Shown: in pieces, positions 42,696-50,644 of the stretch
Layout: the number at the start of each line of letters is the position of its first letter
Numbering within the stretch: the stretch's first letter is position 1
Source: VGMA01 sp964655475
GTDB lineage: Bacteria > Chlamydiota > Chlamydiia > Chlamydiales > VGMA01
Assembly: GCA_964655475.1 (NCBI GenBank)
Contig: CAZZMO010000005.1
Location: forward strand, 49,654-113,653
Length of the DNA: 64,000 nucleotides
Direction: 5' to 3'
Translations under genes and position numbers: made by a program
The notes under the pieces: generated by a model
What the model was told of the DNA's origin: nothing
Database searches by the model: none
The model's input: the letters and a program-made list of their open reading frames with translations, nothing else

Positions 42696-44084
42696 ATGAA
42701 GTTTGGCAAAAGATTAACGATTATGGAAAAAACCTTCAAAGATCGAGGGGAAGTCTCCTATATCATTTCACCAGGAAAAGAATTTTTTTCCTCACCCCTG
42801 ATCCTTTCTCGTGAAACACCTTATATTTTAGAAGAGTTTAAGAATGTAAGGCAGCTCACAGCCAAAATTTGTGAAAATCTCCACCCAGAAGACTTTGTCC
42901 TCCATGCTATGGGGATGGCAAGTTCGACAAAGTGGCACCTCGCACACTCTACCTGGTTTTTTGAAAGTTACATCTTAAAGCCTTACCTTAAGGAGTACAC
43001 CGAATTCAACCCCGTTTTCCATAGGCTCTTTCGCTTTTGTCATGAAGCGGGAAGTGAAGTGGGATACCATCGCTGGCACTTTTCTCGCCCAAGTATTGAA
43101 GATATCTATGCTTACCGCACTTATGTCGATGCAGCAATCGAAGATCTCCTATTCCACTCTCTTGAAAGCGAAGACTTTTTAAGGGTTCAGACCCTCCTCG
43201 AAATGGGGATCCATTATGAAGGGGCGATACAGGAGAAGATCCTCACCGATATCAAGTACAACTTCTCACTCAACCTCCTTCAGCCCGCCTACGAGAAGAG
43301 CGAACCCTCCTTTCAAACAGAGGCGGCACCTCTTCCTCCAATGGACTGGGTCGAGTTCCCATCAGGTCTCTATAATATAGGTGCAAGTGGCGAGGGCTTT
43401 GCCTTTGACTACGAAAGACCTTGTCATACCGTCTATCTCAACGCTTTTGCTCTCGCCAAAAGGCTTGTCACGAACCGAGAGTATCGAGAATTCATCGAAG
43501 ATGGTGGCTATCGAAAAAAAGAGCTTTGGCTTTGTGATGGATGGAGATCTCAACAGGAATCGGGACGAAGCGCCCCCCTCTATTGGAAGAAAGAGGGGAG
43601 TGATTGGATGATCTTCACCCTTCGTGGTGTCCAGCCGCTTATCGAAAATGAGCCTGTTTCCCATATCTCTTATTATGAAGCAGCCGCCTTTGCTAGATGG
43701 TCTGATGCAAGATTGCCTACCGAATTTGAGTGGGAGATGTGTGCCTTGCAAGAGAGCACGAAAAATGGGCACTTTTTTAAGCCACAGACACTTCAACCGA
43801 TAGCTCTTAGAAGTCAAGATCTCAAAGATCAGAAGGTGAACGTTCACCAACTTTTCGGCGACGTTTGGGAATGGACAGGAAGCGCATTCCTTCCCTATCC
43901 TGGTTTTCAACAATATGAAGGGGCAACTGGCGACTACCACAGCAAGTTCATGTCGAATCAGATGGTACTTCGAGGGGGATCTTGTCTCACTCAGGGGACA
44001 TACTACAGGCCTACTTACCGCCATTTTCTCTATCCAGCTTCTAGCTGGTATTGCTCTGGAATTCGCCTGGCGAGAGAGATTTAG
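42696..44084 (+). CDS. EgtB-like DinB/FGE-sulfatase protein with degenerate metal site
   Basis: This 462-residue protein aligns by eye with ergothioneine synthase EgtB. The N-terminal DinB_2-like part has STKWHLAHSTWFFE, YHRWHFSRP and AYRTYVD. The C-terminal FGE-like domain has VTNREYREFIEDGGY, GDVWEWTGSAFLPYPGF and VLRGGSCLTQ. EgtB joins sulfur to hercynine using iron held by one early His and the HX3HXE motif. Here the early His is kept, but the second motif reads H-Y-E-G-A-I-Q-E, so both iron-binding His are Tyr and Ile. No egtD lies nearby. The protein probably does not make ergothioneine, at least by the known chemistry. Confidence 0.85.
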   Translation: MKFGKRLTIMEKTFKDRGEVSYIISPGKEFFSSPLILSRETPYILEEFKNVRQLTAKICENLHPEDFVLHAMGMASSTKWHLAHSTWFFESYILKPYLKEYTEFNPVFHRLFRFCHEAGSEVGYHRWHFSRPSIEDIYAYRTYVDAAIEDLLFHSLESEDFLRVQTLLEMGIHYEGAIQEKILTDIKYNFSLNLLQPAYEKSEPSFQTEAAPLPPMDWVEFPSGLYNIGASGEGFAFDYERPCHTVYLNAFALAKRLVTNREYREFIEDGGYRKKELWLCDGWRSQQESGRSAPLYWKKEGSDWMIFTLRGVQPLIENEPVSHISYYEAAAFARWSDARLPTEFEWEMCALQESTKNGHFFKPQTLQPIALRSQDLKDQKVNVHQLFGDVWEWTGSAFLPYPGFQQYEGATGDYHSKFMSNQMVLRGGSCLTQGTYYRPTYRHFLYPASSWYCSGIRLAREI

Positions 44085-44524
44085 AGTTCTTTCCCTTTTT
44101 CCAAAGTGTCAAACTCTGTGATCCGTTTTACTTCGACCTTGGACTCAGCGATGAGGACTTGCCGACCTCCGATTTCCACTTGGTAAAGAATCGTTTGAGG
44201 GCTTAAGGCGCGCCTTTCGAGGATTTTGATGTTTTTATGATGGTTGGTCATGAGAGGGCGGTTGGTTGCAAGTCTTTTTAGAAGATACATTACAATCAAC
44301 ACGAGGGCAATCACCCCAACGATCAAGAAGACGGTGCGAAAGAAAGCTGTTTTGTAGTAGCCCGATGCATCCCATTCCTTAATCGCTTCAGGTTGTATAT
44401 CATCGTCATGGTCAGGCTTCTGAACGGGAGCGCTTTCAACAGGTGCTGGCGGCGGAGGTGGTGGTGAGACCTCTCCAACTAGGTAAGAGCAAGAAGCTAG
44501 TAGAAGAAACAAAAACTTTTGCAT
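44081..44524 (-). CDS. FliO-like flagellar/type III export accessory protein
   Basis: This 147-residue protein has a signal-like N-terminus, a proline run (PPPPPPAPVE), a transmembrane helix (about 62-84) and a C-terminal FliO domain of the form KILERRALSPQTILYQVEIGGRQVLIAESK. FliO assists assembly of the FliPQR export gate. Chlamydiae lack flagella but keep some flagellar-type export genes, so it may serve that export apparatus. It converges on the EgtB-like gene with a four-base overlap and is divergent from the HAD gene. I recall a gene of this size (CT102) beside the HAD gene CT103 in C. trachomatis. Confidence 0.7.
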   Translation of the reverse strand: MQKFLFLLLASCSYLVGEVSPPPPPPAPVESAPVQKPDHDDDIQPEAIKEWDASGYYKTAFFRTVFLIVGVIALVLIVMYLLKRLATNRPLMTNHHKNIKILERRALSPQTILYQVEIGGRQVLIAESKVEVKRITEFDTLEKGKEL

Positions 44525-44605
44525 AACGTATTTATCTCTTTTTTTTCTTTTCCAGTCCAGCTATTTTATACCCAATGTTTGAGTTCAGTTGGGTATATAG
44601 AAGAT

Positions 44606-45436
44606 ATGAAAGGGATTATTGCATCAGATATTGATGGGACGCTGACCGATGGAAGCCATTCGATTCCAGAAGAGGTCGCTCTCTATTTGGAAAAGCTTCA
44701 TGAGGAAGGGTGGCAGATCTGCCTTGTCACAGGCAGAGCCTACGCCTTTGCCAGAAAGGCGCTTGGGTTTCTAGATTTCCCATACAGCCTCATCTTGCAA
44801 AACGGCGCAGAAATGCTCTCCATGCCGAAAGAAGAGATCTTGTTCCAAGAGTTTCTCTCTAAAGAACACCTCTTTGCTATCGATGCGATATCGAAAGATT
44901 TCCTCATTTATTCTGGTTCAGAAAGAGGGGATTTTTGCTACTACCGACCTCTAGAATTTTCCCCATTTATTTTAAGTTATTTAGAGAAGATGAAGGAGTT
45001 AGTAGCTGAAGTGTGGCAAGAGATCAACTCCTTAGATTCGATCCCTCAAGAGAGTTTTCCCCTCATTAAGTACATCGGAACAAAAGAGAATCTCAAAAAA
45101 GTAGAAGCCTCGCTAGAGAAGCTAGGCTACTTTAGCCTTTCTGTGATTAGAGATACCATTTCTTCTGACCTTTACATTCTTCTCATTACTGCAAAAATGG
45201 CGAATAAAGGGACCGCTATCCGCTCACTTGCTCAAAGAATGGGGTGGAAGGGGCCTTTGATTGCCGCAGGAGATCAAACAAATGACATCCCTCTCCTTCT
45301 AGAGGCAGACTATGCCATCGCCATGGCAGACGCGGATGAGGCACTCAAGGTACATGCGGATATCATTGCCCCAATCGCAAAAGATCATGGGATTATTGAG
45401 GGGTTAGAAAAAGTGTTTAACCTTCTAAAGCATTGA
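44606..45436 (+). CDS. HAD-superfamily phosphatase (Cof / sucrose-phosphatase type)
   Basis: I choose the ATG at 44606; the longer frame from 44519 begins with non-conserved residues inside the fliO-like gene. The 276-residue protein has motif I ASDIDGTLTDG with the two catalytic Asp, motif II LVTGRAYAFA, and motif IV GDQTNDIPLL. It is a class IIB HAD hydrolase acting on small phosphate esters. In C. trachomatis the equivalent (CT103) directly precedes fabI (CT104), as I recall; here four effector-like genes separate them. Its end overlaps the nearest of these by 20 bases convergently. Confidence 0.9.
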   Translation: MKGIIASDIDGTLTDGSHSIPEEVALYLEKLHEEGWQICLVTGRAYAFARKALGFLDFPYSLILQNGAEMLSMPKEEILFQEFLSKEHLFAIDAISKDFLIYSGSERGDFCYYRPLEFSPFILSYLEKMKELVAEVWQEINSLDSIPQESFPLIKYIGTKENLKKVEASLEKLGYFSLSVIRDTISSDLYILLITAKMANKGTAIRSLAQRMGWKGPLIAAGDQTNDIPLLLEADYAIAMADADEALKVHADIIAPIAKDHGIIEGLEKVFNLLKH

Positions 45437-46373
45437 GTAAAAAGCCTGAAATGGCTTTTGTCCTTTTGATCGAGCTGTGGAGATTGTCCTCGCCACTCGT
45501 CAAGTAGCGCCCAATCATGTTCGCCCCTTTAGGATCTGATAACAAAAGAGACTCATACGTGTGATAGGCGGGGTTTACTGAGAACTGCGTATATTTCATC
45601 ATCTTTGGAGGGAGCGTGTTAACGATGATCTCCCGGTATCTGGATCTTGAAGCTGATGAGGGGAAGTTTCCAAAGAGATTGGGGTCTTGGCATGCCTGCA
45701 CCGCATCGTTTAACGCAAATTGAGGGCAGCTCACGCGGTCCCTTTGTCTTGCAAAGGGGTATTTGTAAAAAGAGATCGGAATCCTGAGTTCCTTAGAGAG
45801 TTTTTTGAGGTTTTTTTCCAAAATGGCTGGAGTTGGTGTTTTTTCAAGATCAGTCGATTCACATAGAAGTACGAACAGCTTTCCATCTCTTCTTTCAACA
45901 GCTAGTGTGAAGTAGTGGCAAGGATAAAAATGGTAATCAATGATAATGAAGGCCCTTTTATCTTCATCACCTTGTAAGATAGGTTCAAGAGTTTCCTTCA
46001 GTAAATCACTATTTTTCAAAGTTTCTGAATCCCTGATTGAGATAGGAAGATCCCTCTTTTTTTGCTTTTCCTGAATGAGACACTGGAGAGCGTGGAAATT
46101 CAATATAGGGTAGATCCCACCAAAAAAATAACGCTTATTGAATGTATGCACTAGCTCTTGGTCGTAAAGGGTGATTTTTTTCATGCATAAGTCGAGACAA
46201 GTCTCATTTCCCATGAAGGGGGTGGAATGGATCAGATTCACCATGGGGAGGAGCTCTTCTTTATTCTGAGCCTGATCGATCAAGCTCTCAAATAGAGAGA
46301 TGTTATCTTCTGGATTTTGGTTTAGAAAAGGAGTTTCATGCACATAGTGTGCAAATTTTTCTAATATGCACAT
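45417..46373 (-). CDS. YopJ-family acetyltransferase-like protein, paralogue D (most divergent)
   Basis: This 318-residue protein keeps the YopJ triad spacing: His153 (PCHYFT), Glu172 (LLCES), Cys216 (SCPQFALNDAVQ), with Gln210 six residues before Cys. The intervals of 19 and 44 equal those of Yersinia YopJ (His109, Glu128, Cys172). A later motif PPKMMKYTQF recalls the YopJ KHTQ block, and the C-terminus has IGRYLTSGEDNLHSSIKR. It is the shortest and least similar of four tandem copies, lacking part of the N-terminus. It overlaps paralogue C by 13 bases. Known members acetylate Ser, Thr or Lys of host kinases after type III secretion. The family call is by motif reading, not a database search. 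Confidence 0.75.
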   Translation of the reverse strand: MCILEKFAHYVHETPFLNQNPEDNISLFESLIDQAQNKEELLPMVNLIHSTPFMGNETCLDLCMKKITLYDQELVHTFNKRYFFGGIYPILNFHALQCLIQEKQKKRDLPISIRDSETLKNSDLLKETLEPILQGDEDKRAFIIIDYHFYPCHYFTLAVERRDGKLFVLLCESTDLEKTPTPAILEKNLKKLSKELRIPISFYKYPFARQRDRVSCPQFALNDAVQACQDPNLFGNFPSSASRSRYREIIVNTLPPKMMKYTQFSVNPAYHTYESLLLSDPKGANMIGRYLTSGEDNLHSSIKRTKAISGFLLNALEG

Positions 46374-47392
46374 CTTGTTTGGATGAATTGTGTCAAAAGA
46401 TGGGAGAGAGATCTCTTTCTCTTGATCAAAGAGTGGAAGTTATCTCCAGCTTCTGTCACGTAGCGGCCAACCTTTGCAGCGGCATTAGGGCAGCTATCTT
46501 TGAGAGAAGAATAGGTGTGATAGAGAGGAGCTTTAGTAAACTGTGTAAATTTCATAAGACTTGGAGGGATTTCTTCTACTTCGATCATTTGCGCTTTATC
46601 TTCTCTGAATGATTTTGGCATAGAACCGAAAAAATTGCTCTCTCTTATAAATTGAACCGCATCATTGATCGCAAAATGGGGGCAGGTGCAAAGGTCTTTT
46701 TGTCTTGCATATTTGTAGTGGTAGATAAGAAACGTCGCATTCATCCCCATAGATAGCCTTTTCGTCTTGAGATAGAGTGAAGAGAGATGTTGGTATTTAT
46801 CAGGGGCTACCGATTCCCCTAAAAAGAGGTGAATCTTTGTCCCAAGCTTTTGGAATCCTACAGTATAGTAGTGAGGGGGAGAGGTGCTTGTATCTGCTAC
46901 AATAAACGCTTTTTTCAAGATCCCATTCTGGACCGACTCTTTGATAGTGTCAAAAAGATCATCTTCATCGATCACTGTAATTTGAGATGCAATTCTCATA
47001 GTTTTTTTCTGAACGAGAGTATTGACTGCATGAATATTTGGGATGTTTTCATCACCAGGAAAGAGATATTCTTCTTTAAACTCTTCCATAAGAGCTGGAT
47101 AGCGGTTTTCAAGCTTTTGAATGGTAAGATGCAGGCATTGATAGCTCCCTCGAAAATGTGCTGAGTAGAGAAAGTCAAACAAGGCGGCAAACTCGAGTTC
47201 CGTTTCGGTATCGTTCAAGAGAGAGTGGAATAGCTCCATATTTTTGGCTTCATCTTGCTCTGTAAAAGAGGTTTTTGCCTCTTCTGATAGCTTTGCCATT
47301 CTATGGTCTAAGAAAGGGCTATCATCCCTCGATGTATCACTAGGAGTAGTTGTTCCTTCACTGTAACTATCATTTGAAGATATAACTGACAT
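46361..47392 (-). CDS. YopJ-family acetyltransferase-like protein, paralogue C
   Basis: This 343-residue protein has the triad His174 (PPHYYTV), Glu193 (FLGES) and Cys237 (CTCPHFAINDAVQF), with Gln231 in ARQKD. The K-F-T-Q block occurs in PPSLMKFTQF, followed by KVGRYVTEAGDN and a basic C-terminal helix. The N-terminal 110 residues share YSAHFRGSYQCL and ENRYPALM with paralogues A and B. Serine/threonine-rich first 25 residues suit a type III secretion signal. A strong promoter (47425-47454) lies just upstream. Substrate unknown. Confidence 0.8.
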   Translation of the reverse strand: MSVISSNDSYSEGTTTPSDTSRDDSPFLDHRMAKLSEEAKTSFTEQDEAKNMELFHSLLNDTETELEFAALFDFLYSAHFRGSYQCLHLTIQKLENRYPALMEEFKEEYLFPGDENIPNIHAVNTLVQKKTMRIASQITVIDEDDLFDTIKESVQNGILKKAFIVADTSTSPPHYYTVGFQKLGTKIHLFLGESVAPDKYQHLSSLYLKTKRLSMGMNATFLIYHYKYARQKDLCTCPHFAINDAVQFIRESNFFGSMPKSFREDKAQMIEVEEIPPSLMKFTQFTKAPLYHTYSSLKDSCPNAAAKVGRYVTEAGDNFHSLIKRKRSLSHLLTQFIQTRCAY

Positions 47393-47424
47393 AATATTAA
47401 CTATTTTGTAATTATTAGATTAAT

Positions 47425-47454
47425 ATTATACATTTCTTTAATTTATAAAATCAA
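47425..47454 (-). promoter_or_regulatory. Promoter for YopJ-like paralogues C and D
   Basis: On the minus strand, TTGATT (47454-47449) and TATAAT (47430-47425) are separated by 18 bases. The start codon of paralogue C follows 32 bases further, giving a leader of about 26 bases. Confidence 0.7.
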
Positions 47455-47505
47455 ATATTTAATTTTACATTAAAGTTTAATTAATTGATTGTTAACGGGT
47501 TGAGA

Positions 47506-48522
47506 TTATTCGTTAATAAGACTAAGCTCATGAGCTTGAATGAATTCTATTAAGAGGTAGATAAGTGCCCGTTTCTGTTTGATCAGGGAATGCTCGTTAG
47601 TCCCTGTTTCTGTGAGGTAGCGCCCAATTTTGGGGGCTGTGGTGGGATGAGCCCTAGACAATGAGTTATAGGTGGAGTGGTAAGGGCTTGCTGTCGCAAA
47701 TTGGGTGTATTTCATCAATGATGCTGGGATTTCCTCAGCTTGTATCGTCTCTATTTTATGATGTAAAATAGGTTTAGGTAAGGAAGCAAAAAAATGGCTC
47801 TCTCTTAAAAACTGGACTGCATCATTGATCGCGAAGTAGGGGCATGTGTGATAATCTTTTTGCCTTGCATATTTGTAGTAGTAGATGAGAATCGTATCCT
47901 CAATCTCAGCTGCAAGACGGTGGCCAATCTTTTGTAAAGTTGCAAGATGATCATATTTATTAGGGCTCAGCGACTCTCCTAAAAAAAGATCGATCTGATC
48001 TTCTACTCTTTCCAGCCCAACGGTATAATAATGGACTGGAAAGACTTCATAATCAGCTACGATGAACGCTTTTTTCGAAACCCGATCGAGAATTGAGCTT
48101 TTGATTTCTTCATAGAGCTCGATTTCATCGAGAACTTTTGTCGCTGAAGAGATGAAGGGTTGCTTTTTCTGGACAAGAGTTCTTACCCCTAAAATATTGG
48201 GAAGAGGATCTCCCCTAGGAAAGAAGTACTTCTCTCTACATTCATGCATCAGAGCTGGGTAAAGGCGCTCAAGTTTATTGATGGATAGGTCTAAAGACTC
48301 ATGACTTCCCCGAAAGTGCGCCCCATAGAGAAACGTTAAGAGGGAAATGAAGTCTTTTTTTGCATGAGTTTCTCGAAGAAGGCACCAAAAAGCTTTTTGG
48401 TTTTCTTCTTTATTTTGGTTTCTATAGGGGGTTTTTACTTGTTCTTTTAAAAAGAGAAGGCTTGTTTCTGACAGGGGAAGGAGTTCTTTTCTGCTGATAT
48501 CTGTCGGCGTCTCTACATACAT
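47506..48522 (-). CDS. YopJ-family acetyltransferase-like protein, paralogue B
   Basis: I prefer the ATG at 48522, two bases after the stop of paralogue A; a TTG at 48567 would add 15 residues. From the ATG the triad is His164 (PVHYYTV), Glu183 (FLGES) and Cys227 (HTCPYFAINDAVQF), with Gln221 (ARQKD). PASLMKYTQF and KIGRYLTETGTN follow, as in the other copies. The near-contiguous arrangement with A indicates one transcript. It has no Ser/Thr-rich leader comparable with A and C. Function is inferred from the YopJ family. Confidence 0.78.
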   Translation of the reverse strand: MYVETPTDISRKELLPLSETSLLFLKEQVKTPYRNQNKEENQKAFWCLLRETHAKKDFISLLTFLYGAHFRGSHESLDLSINKLERLYPALMHECREKYFFPRGDPLPNILGVRTLVQKKQPFISSATKVLDEIELYEEIKSSILDRVSKKAFIVADYEVFPVHYYTVGLERVEDQIDLFLGESLSPNKYDHLATLQKIGHRLAAEIEDTILIYYYKYARQKDYHTCPYFAINDAVQFLRESHFFASLPKPILHHKIETIQAEEIPASLMKYTQFATASPYHSTYNSLSRAHPTTAPKIGRYLTETGTNEHSLIKQKRALIYLLIEFIQAHELSLINE

Positions 48523-48524
48523 AT

Positions 48525-49553
48525 TTAGGTAAATCGTTCTTGAATGAATAGTTTCAGTAGGTAGCAAAGGGCCCGTTTTTCTTTTATCAGAGCATGTTGA
48601 TTATCTCCAGCCTCTGTGAGGTAGCGTCCCACCCTATGAGCTCCGCTCGGGCTGTTTCTTGATAAGGAGTAGTGGCTTTTATGGTAATCTTTATGCGGAG
48701 AAAACTGAGTGTATTTCATAAGTCCTGGTGGAATTTCATCAGCTTCAATGAATTCTGTTTTATATTTCAGAAGAGGGGCTGGCAAACTTCGGAAAAAATG
48801 CTGCTCTCGCAAAAACTGTACAGAATCGTTAATCGCAAAATAGGGACAGGTGTGGAAGTCTTTTTGTCTTGCGTACTTATAGTAGTAGATCGGAATATTG
48901 CAATCGAACCTCTTCGATAGCTTCGATGCAATCATTTTGAGATTAGAGAGGTGAAGGTAGCGATCTGCTTTGGCAGACTCACCTAAAAAGAGGTGGATCG
49001 TTCCCGCAATCTGCTCCATTCCTACAGAGTAGTAATGGGGAGGGGAGATTCCTGTATCTGCAACTACGAACGCTGCTTTGATGGTCTCTCTTCGAATGCG
49101 GTATTCTATAAAAGTGTAGAGGTGATCTTCATCTACTACAGATGTTAAAGAAGAGATCGTTTCGATCTTCTTTTGTACCAATCGAGTCACACCCTGGATG
49201 TTAGGGACGTACTCATCTCCAGGGAAAGTATAGCTCTCTCTAAAATCTCTCATGAGCTGAGGATACCTATTTTCGAGCCTCTGGATAGAGAGGTTTAAAC
49301 ATTGATAACTTCCCCGAAAGTGGGTGGAATAAAGAAATTCTAAGATTGGGAGAAACTCTATTTCAGACTGGACAGTCTCGAGCAGCTCTTCAAATATTTT
49401 TTTATTTTCATGAAGACTTTGATCTCTATAGAGAACCGCTGCTTTTTCAGCTAAAGTTGCATAGCCTTGTGTGGGCAAGGGGGAGCTACTCTGGGAAGTT
49501 TCTGTGGAAGTGATTTCTTCTATAGAATGATCTAAATGGGAACTAACAGTCAT
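48525..49553 (-). CDS. YopJ-family acetyltransferase-like protein, paralogue A
   Basis: This 342-residue protein has His173 (PPHYYSV), Glu192 (FLGES), Gln230 (ARQKD) and Cys236 (HTCPYFAINDSVQF). The spacing H-x18-E-x43-C is identical to YopJ. PPGLMKYTQF, RVGRYLTEAGDN and HALIKEKRAL complete the C-terminal regulatory part, which in YopJ binds inositol hexakisphosphate. The N-terminal 30 residues are rich in Ser, Thr and Glu without a signal peptide, as in type III-secreted proteins. It is the first gene of a four-copy array and has its own promoter at 49581-49610. Confidence 0.8.
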   Translation of the reverse strand: MTVSSHLDHSIEEITSTETSQSSSPLPTQGYATLAEKAAVLYRDQSLHENKKIFEELLETVQSEIEFLPILEFLYSTHFRGSYQCLNLSIQRLENRYPQLMRDFRESYTFPGDEYVPNIQGVTRLVQKKIETISSLTSVVDEDHLYTFIEYRIRRETIKAAFVVADTGISPPHYYSVGMEQIAGTIHLFLGESAKADRYLHLSNLKMIASKLSKRFDCNIPIYYYKYARQKDFHTCPYFAINDSVQFLREQHFFRSLPAPLLKYKTEFIEADEIPPGLMKYTQFSPHKDYHKSHYSLSRNSPSGAHRVGRYLTEAGDNQHALIKEKRALCYLLKLFIQERFT

Positions 49554-49580
49554 TTAATAAACGTTTTATAAAGCTTGAAT

Positions 49581-49610
49581 ATTATACTGTTATTAATAGT
49601 TAATACTCAA
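49581..49610 (-). promoter_or_regulatory. Promoter for YopJ-like paralogues A and B
   Basis: On the minus strand, TTGAGT (49610-49605) and TATAAT (49586-49581) have an 18-base spacer, the same architecture as the promoter before paralogue C. Confidence 0.7.
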
Positions 49611-49626
49611 GCTCTATGACTATCTA

Positions 49627-50547
49627 TTACAAGCCGCAGCCCACTACTTCAGGCTGAAGAGAGGCGCTATCTGAGGCAATCCCCATCGTATTGAGCCCGT
49701 TATCCACAAAGAGGATCTCTCCTGTGATCGCTGAGGCTAGAGGGGAAAGGAGGAAGAGGGCAGCATGGCCTACTTCTTCTGCATCGAGATCCTTTGCAAG
49801 GGGGGCGTTTGCCTTCGAGTAGCGGATCATATCATCGATGAACCCGATTGCTTTTGCAGCTCTAGAGCGGAGTGGGCCTGCAGAAATCGCATTCACTCGG
49901 ATGCCCCATTTTTTGCCCGCTTCAAAAGCGACTGTTTTGGTGTCACTCTCAAGGGCAGCCTTGGCTGAGCTCATTCCACCACCATATCCAGGGATTACCT
50001 GGTTAGAGGCGATATAGGTGAGGTTCAATACAGCGCCACCTGGAGACATTAGAGGGCCAAAGTGGGATACAAGACTGATGAAGGAGTAAGAGGAGTTGCT
50101 CATAGCGGCAAGATACCCTTCTCTAGAGGTCTCTAGAAGGGGGTTCTTCACTTCTGGAGCATTGGCCAGTGAGTGGACGAGGATGTCGATCGATCCGAAA
50201 TCTCTCTTCACAGCTTCTGCCACTTCTGAAATGGTGTAAGCTTCTGCTTCTTGGTAGCGCTTATTCGTTCGAATATCTTCAGGAATCTGTCCAGGGTGGT
50301 CAAAAGAAGCATCGAGAGCATAAACTTTTTTATATTCCATCATCCGGCCATCAGAAAGTCTTCTCGATTCGTCGAACTTTCCGTTTTTCCAGGAAGTGGT
50401 AAAAATTTTAACAACAGGGGTCCATGTACCAAAAATGATTTCAGCACCCGCATCAGCCAGAGCTTTTGCAATGGCAAAACCATATCCATTGTCATCTGCT
50501 ACGCCAGCGATGAATGCTTTTTTTCCTTTCAAATCCATTTTTAACAT
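49627..50547 (-). CDS. fabI: Enoyl-[acyl-carrier-protein] reductase (NADH), plant/chlamydia type
   Basis: I choose the ATG at 50547 (MLKMDLKGKKAF) because GGGAGG lies six bases upstream. The 306-residue enzyme has GVADDNGYGFAIA at the cofactor site and the catalytic Tyr and Lys in PGYGGGMSSAKAALESDT. The Tyr-Lys interval of eight residues is that of plant enoyl reductases and is one more than in E. coli FabI. It performs the last reduction step of fatty acid elongation. The chlamydial gene is known to resemble plastid enzymes. It is divergent from the holA-like gene. Confidence 0.95.
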   Translation of the reverse strand: MLKMDLKGKKAFIAGVADDNGYGFAIAKALADAGAEIIFGTWTPVVKIFTTSWKNGKFDESRRLSDGRMMEYKKVYALDASFDHPGQIPEDIRTNKRYQEAEAYTISEVAEAVKRDFGSIDILVHSLANAPEVKNPLLETSREGYLAAMSNSSYSFISLVSHFGPLMSPGGAVLNLTYIASNQVIPGYGGGMSSAKAALESDTKTVAFEAGKKWGIRVNAISAGPLRSRAAKAIGFIDDMIRYSKANAPLAKDLDAEEVGHAALFLLSPLASAITGEILFVDNGLNTMGIASDSASLQPEVVGCGL

Positions 50548-50644
50548 TTTAGACCTCCCATTAGAGACTGTCATTTTACCTCATATCCCGTTTTCCGTCT
50601 ATGAACCCATTGAGTTCAATTTTTATCCGTGGCAAAATGTTTTT

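Noticed and set aside
45417..49553. Assignment of the array to Ulp1/ChlaDub-type deubiquitinases
   Set aside because: Those are also clan CE, but the exact 19- and 44-residue intervals, the Glu as third residue and the KYTQ block fit YopJ better. A profile search would settle it.
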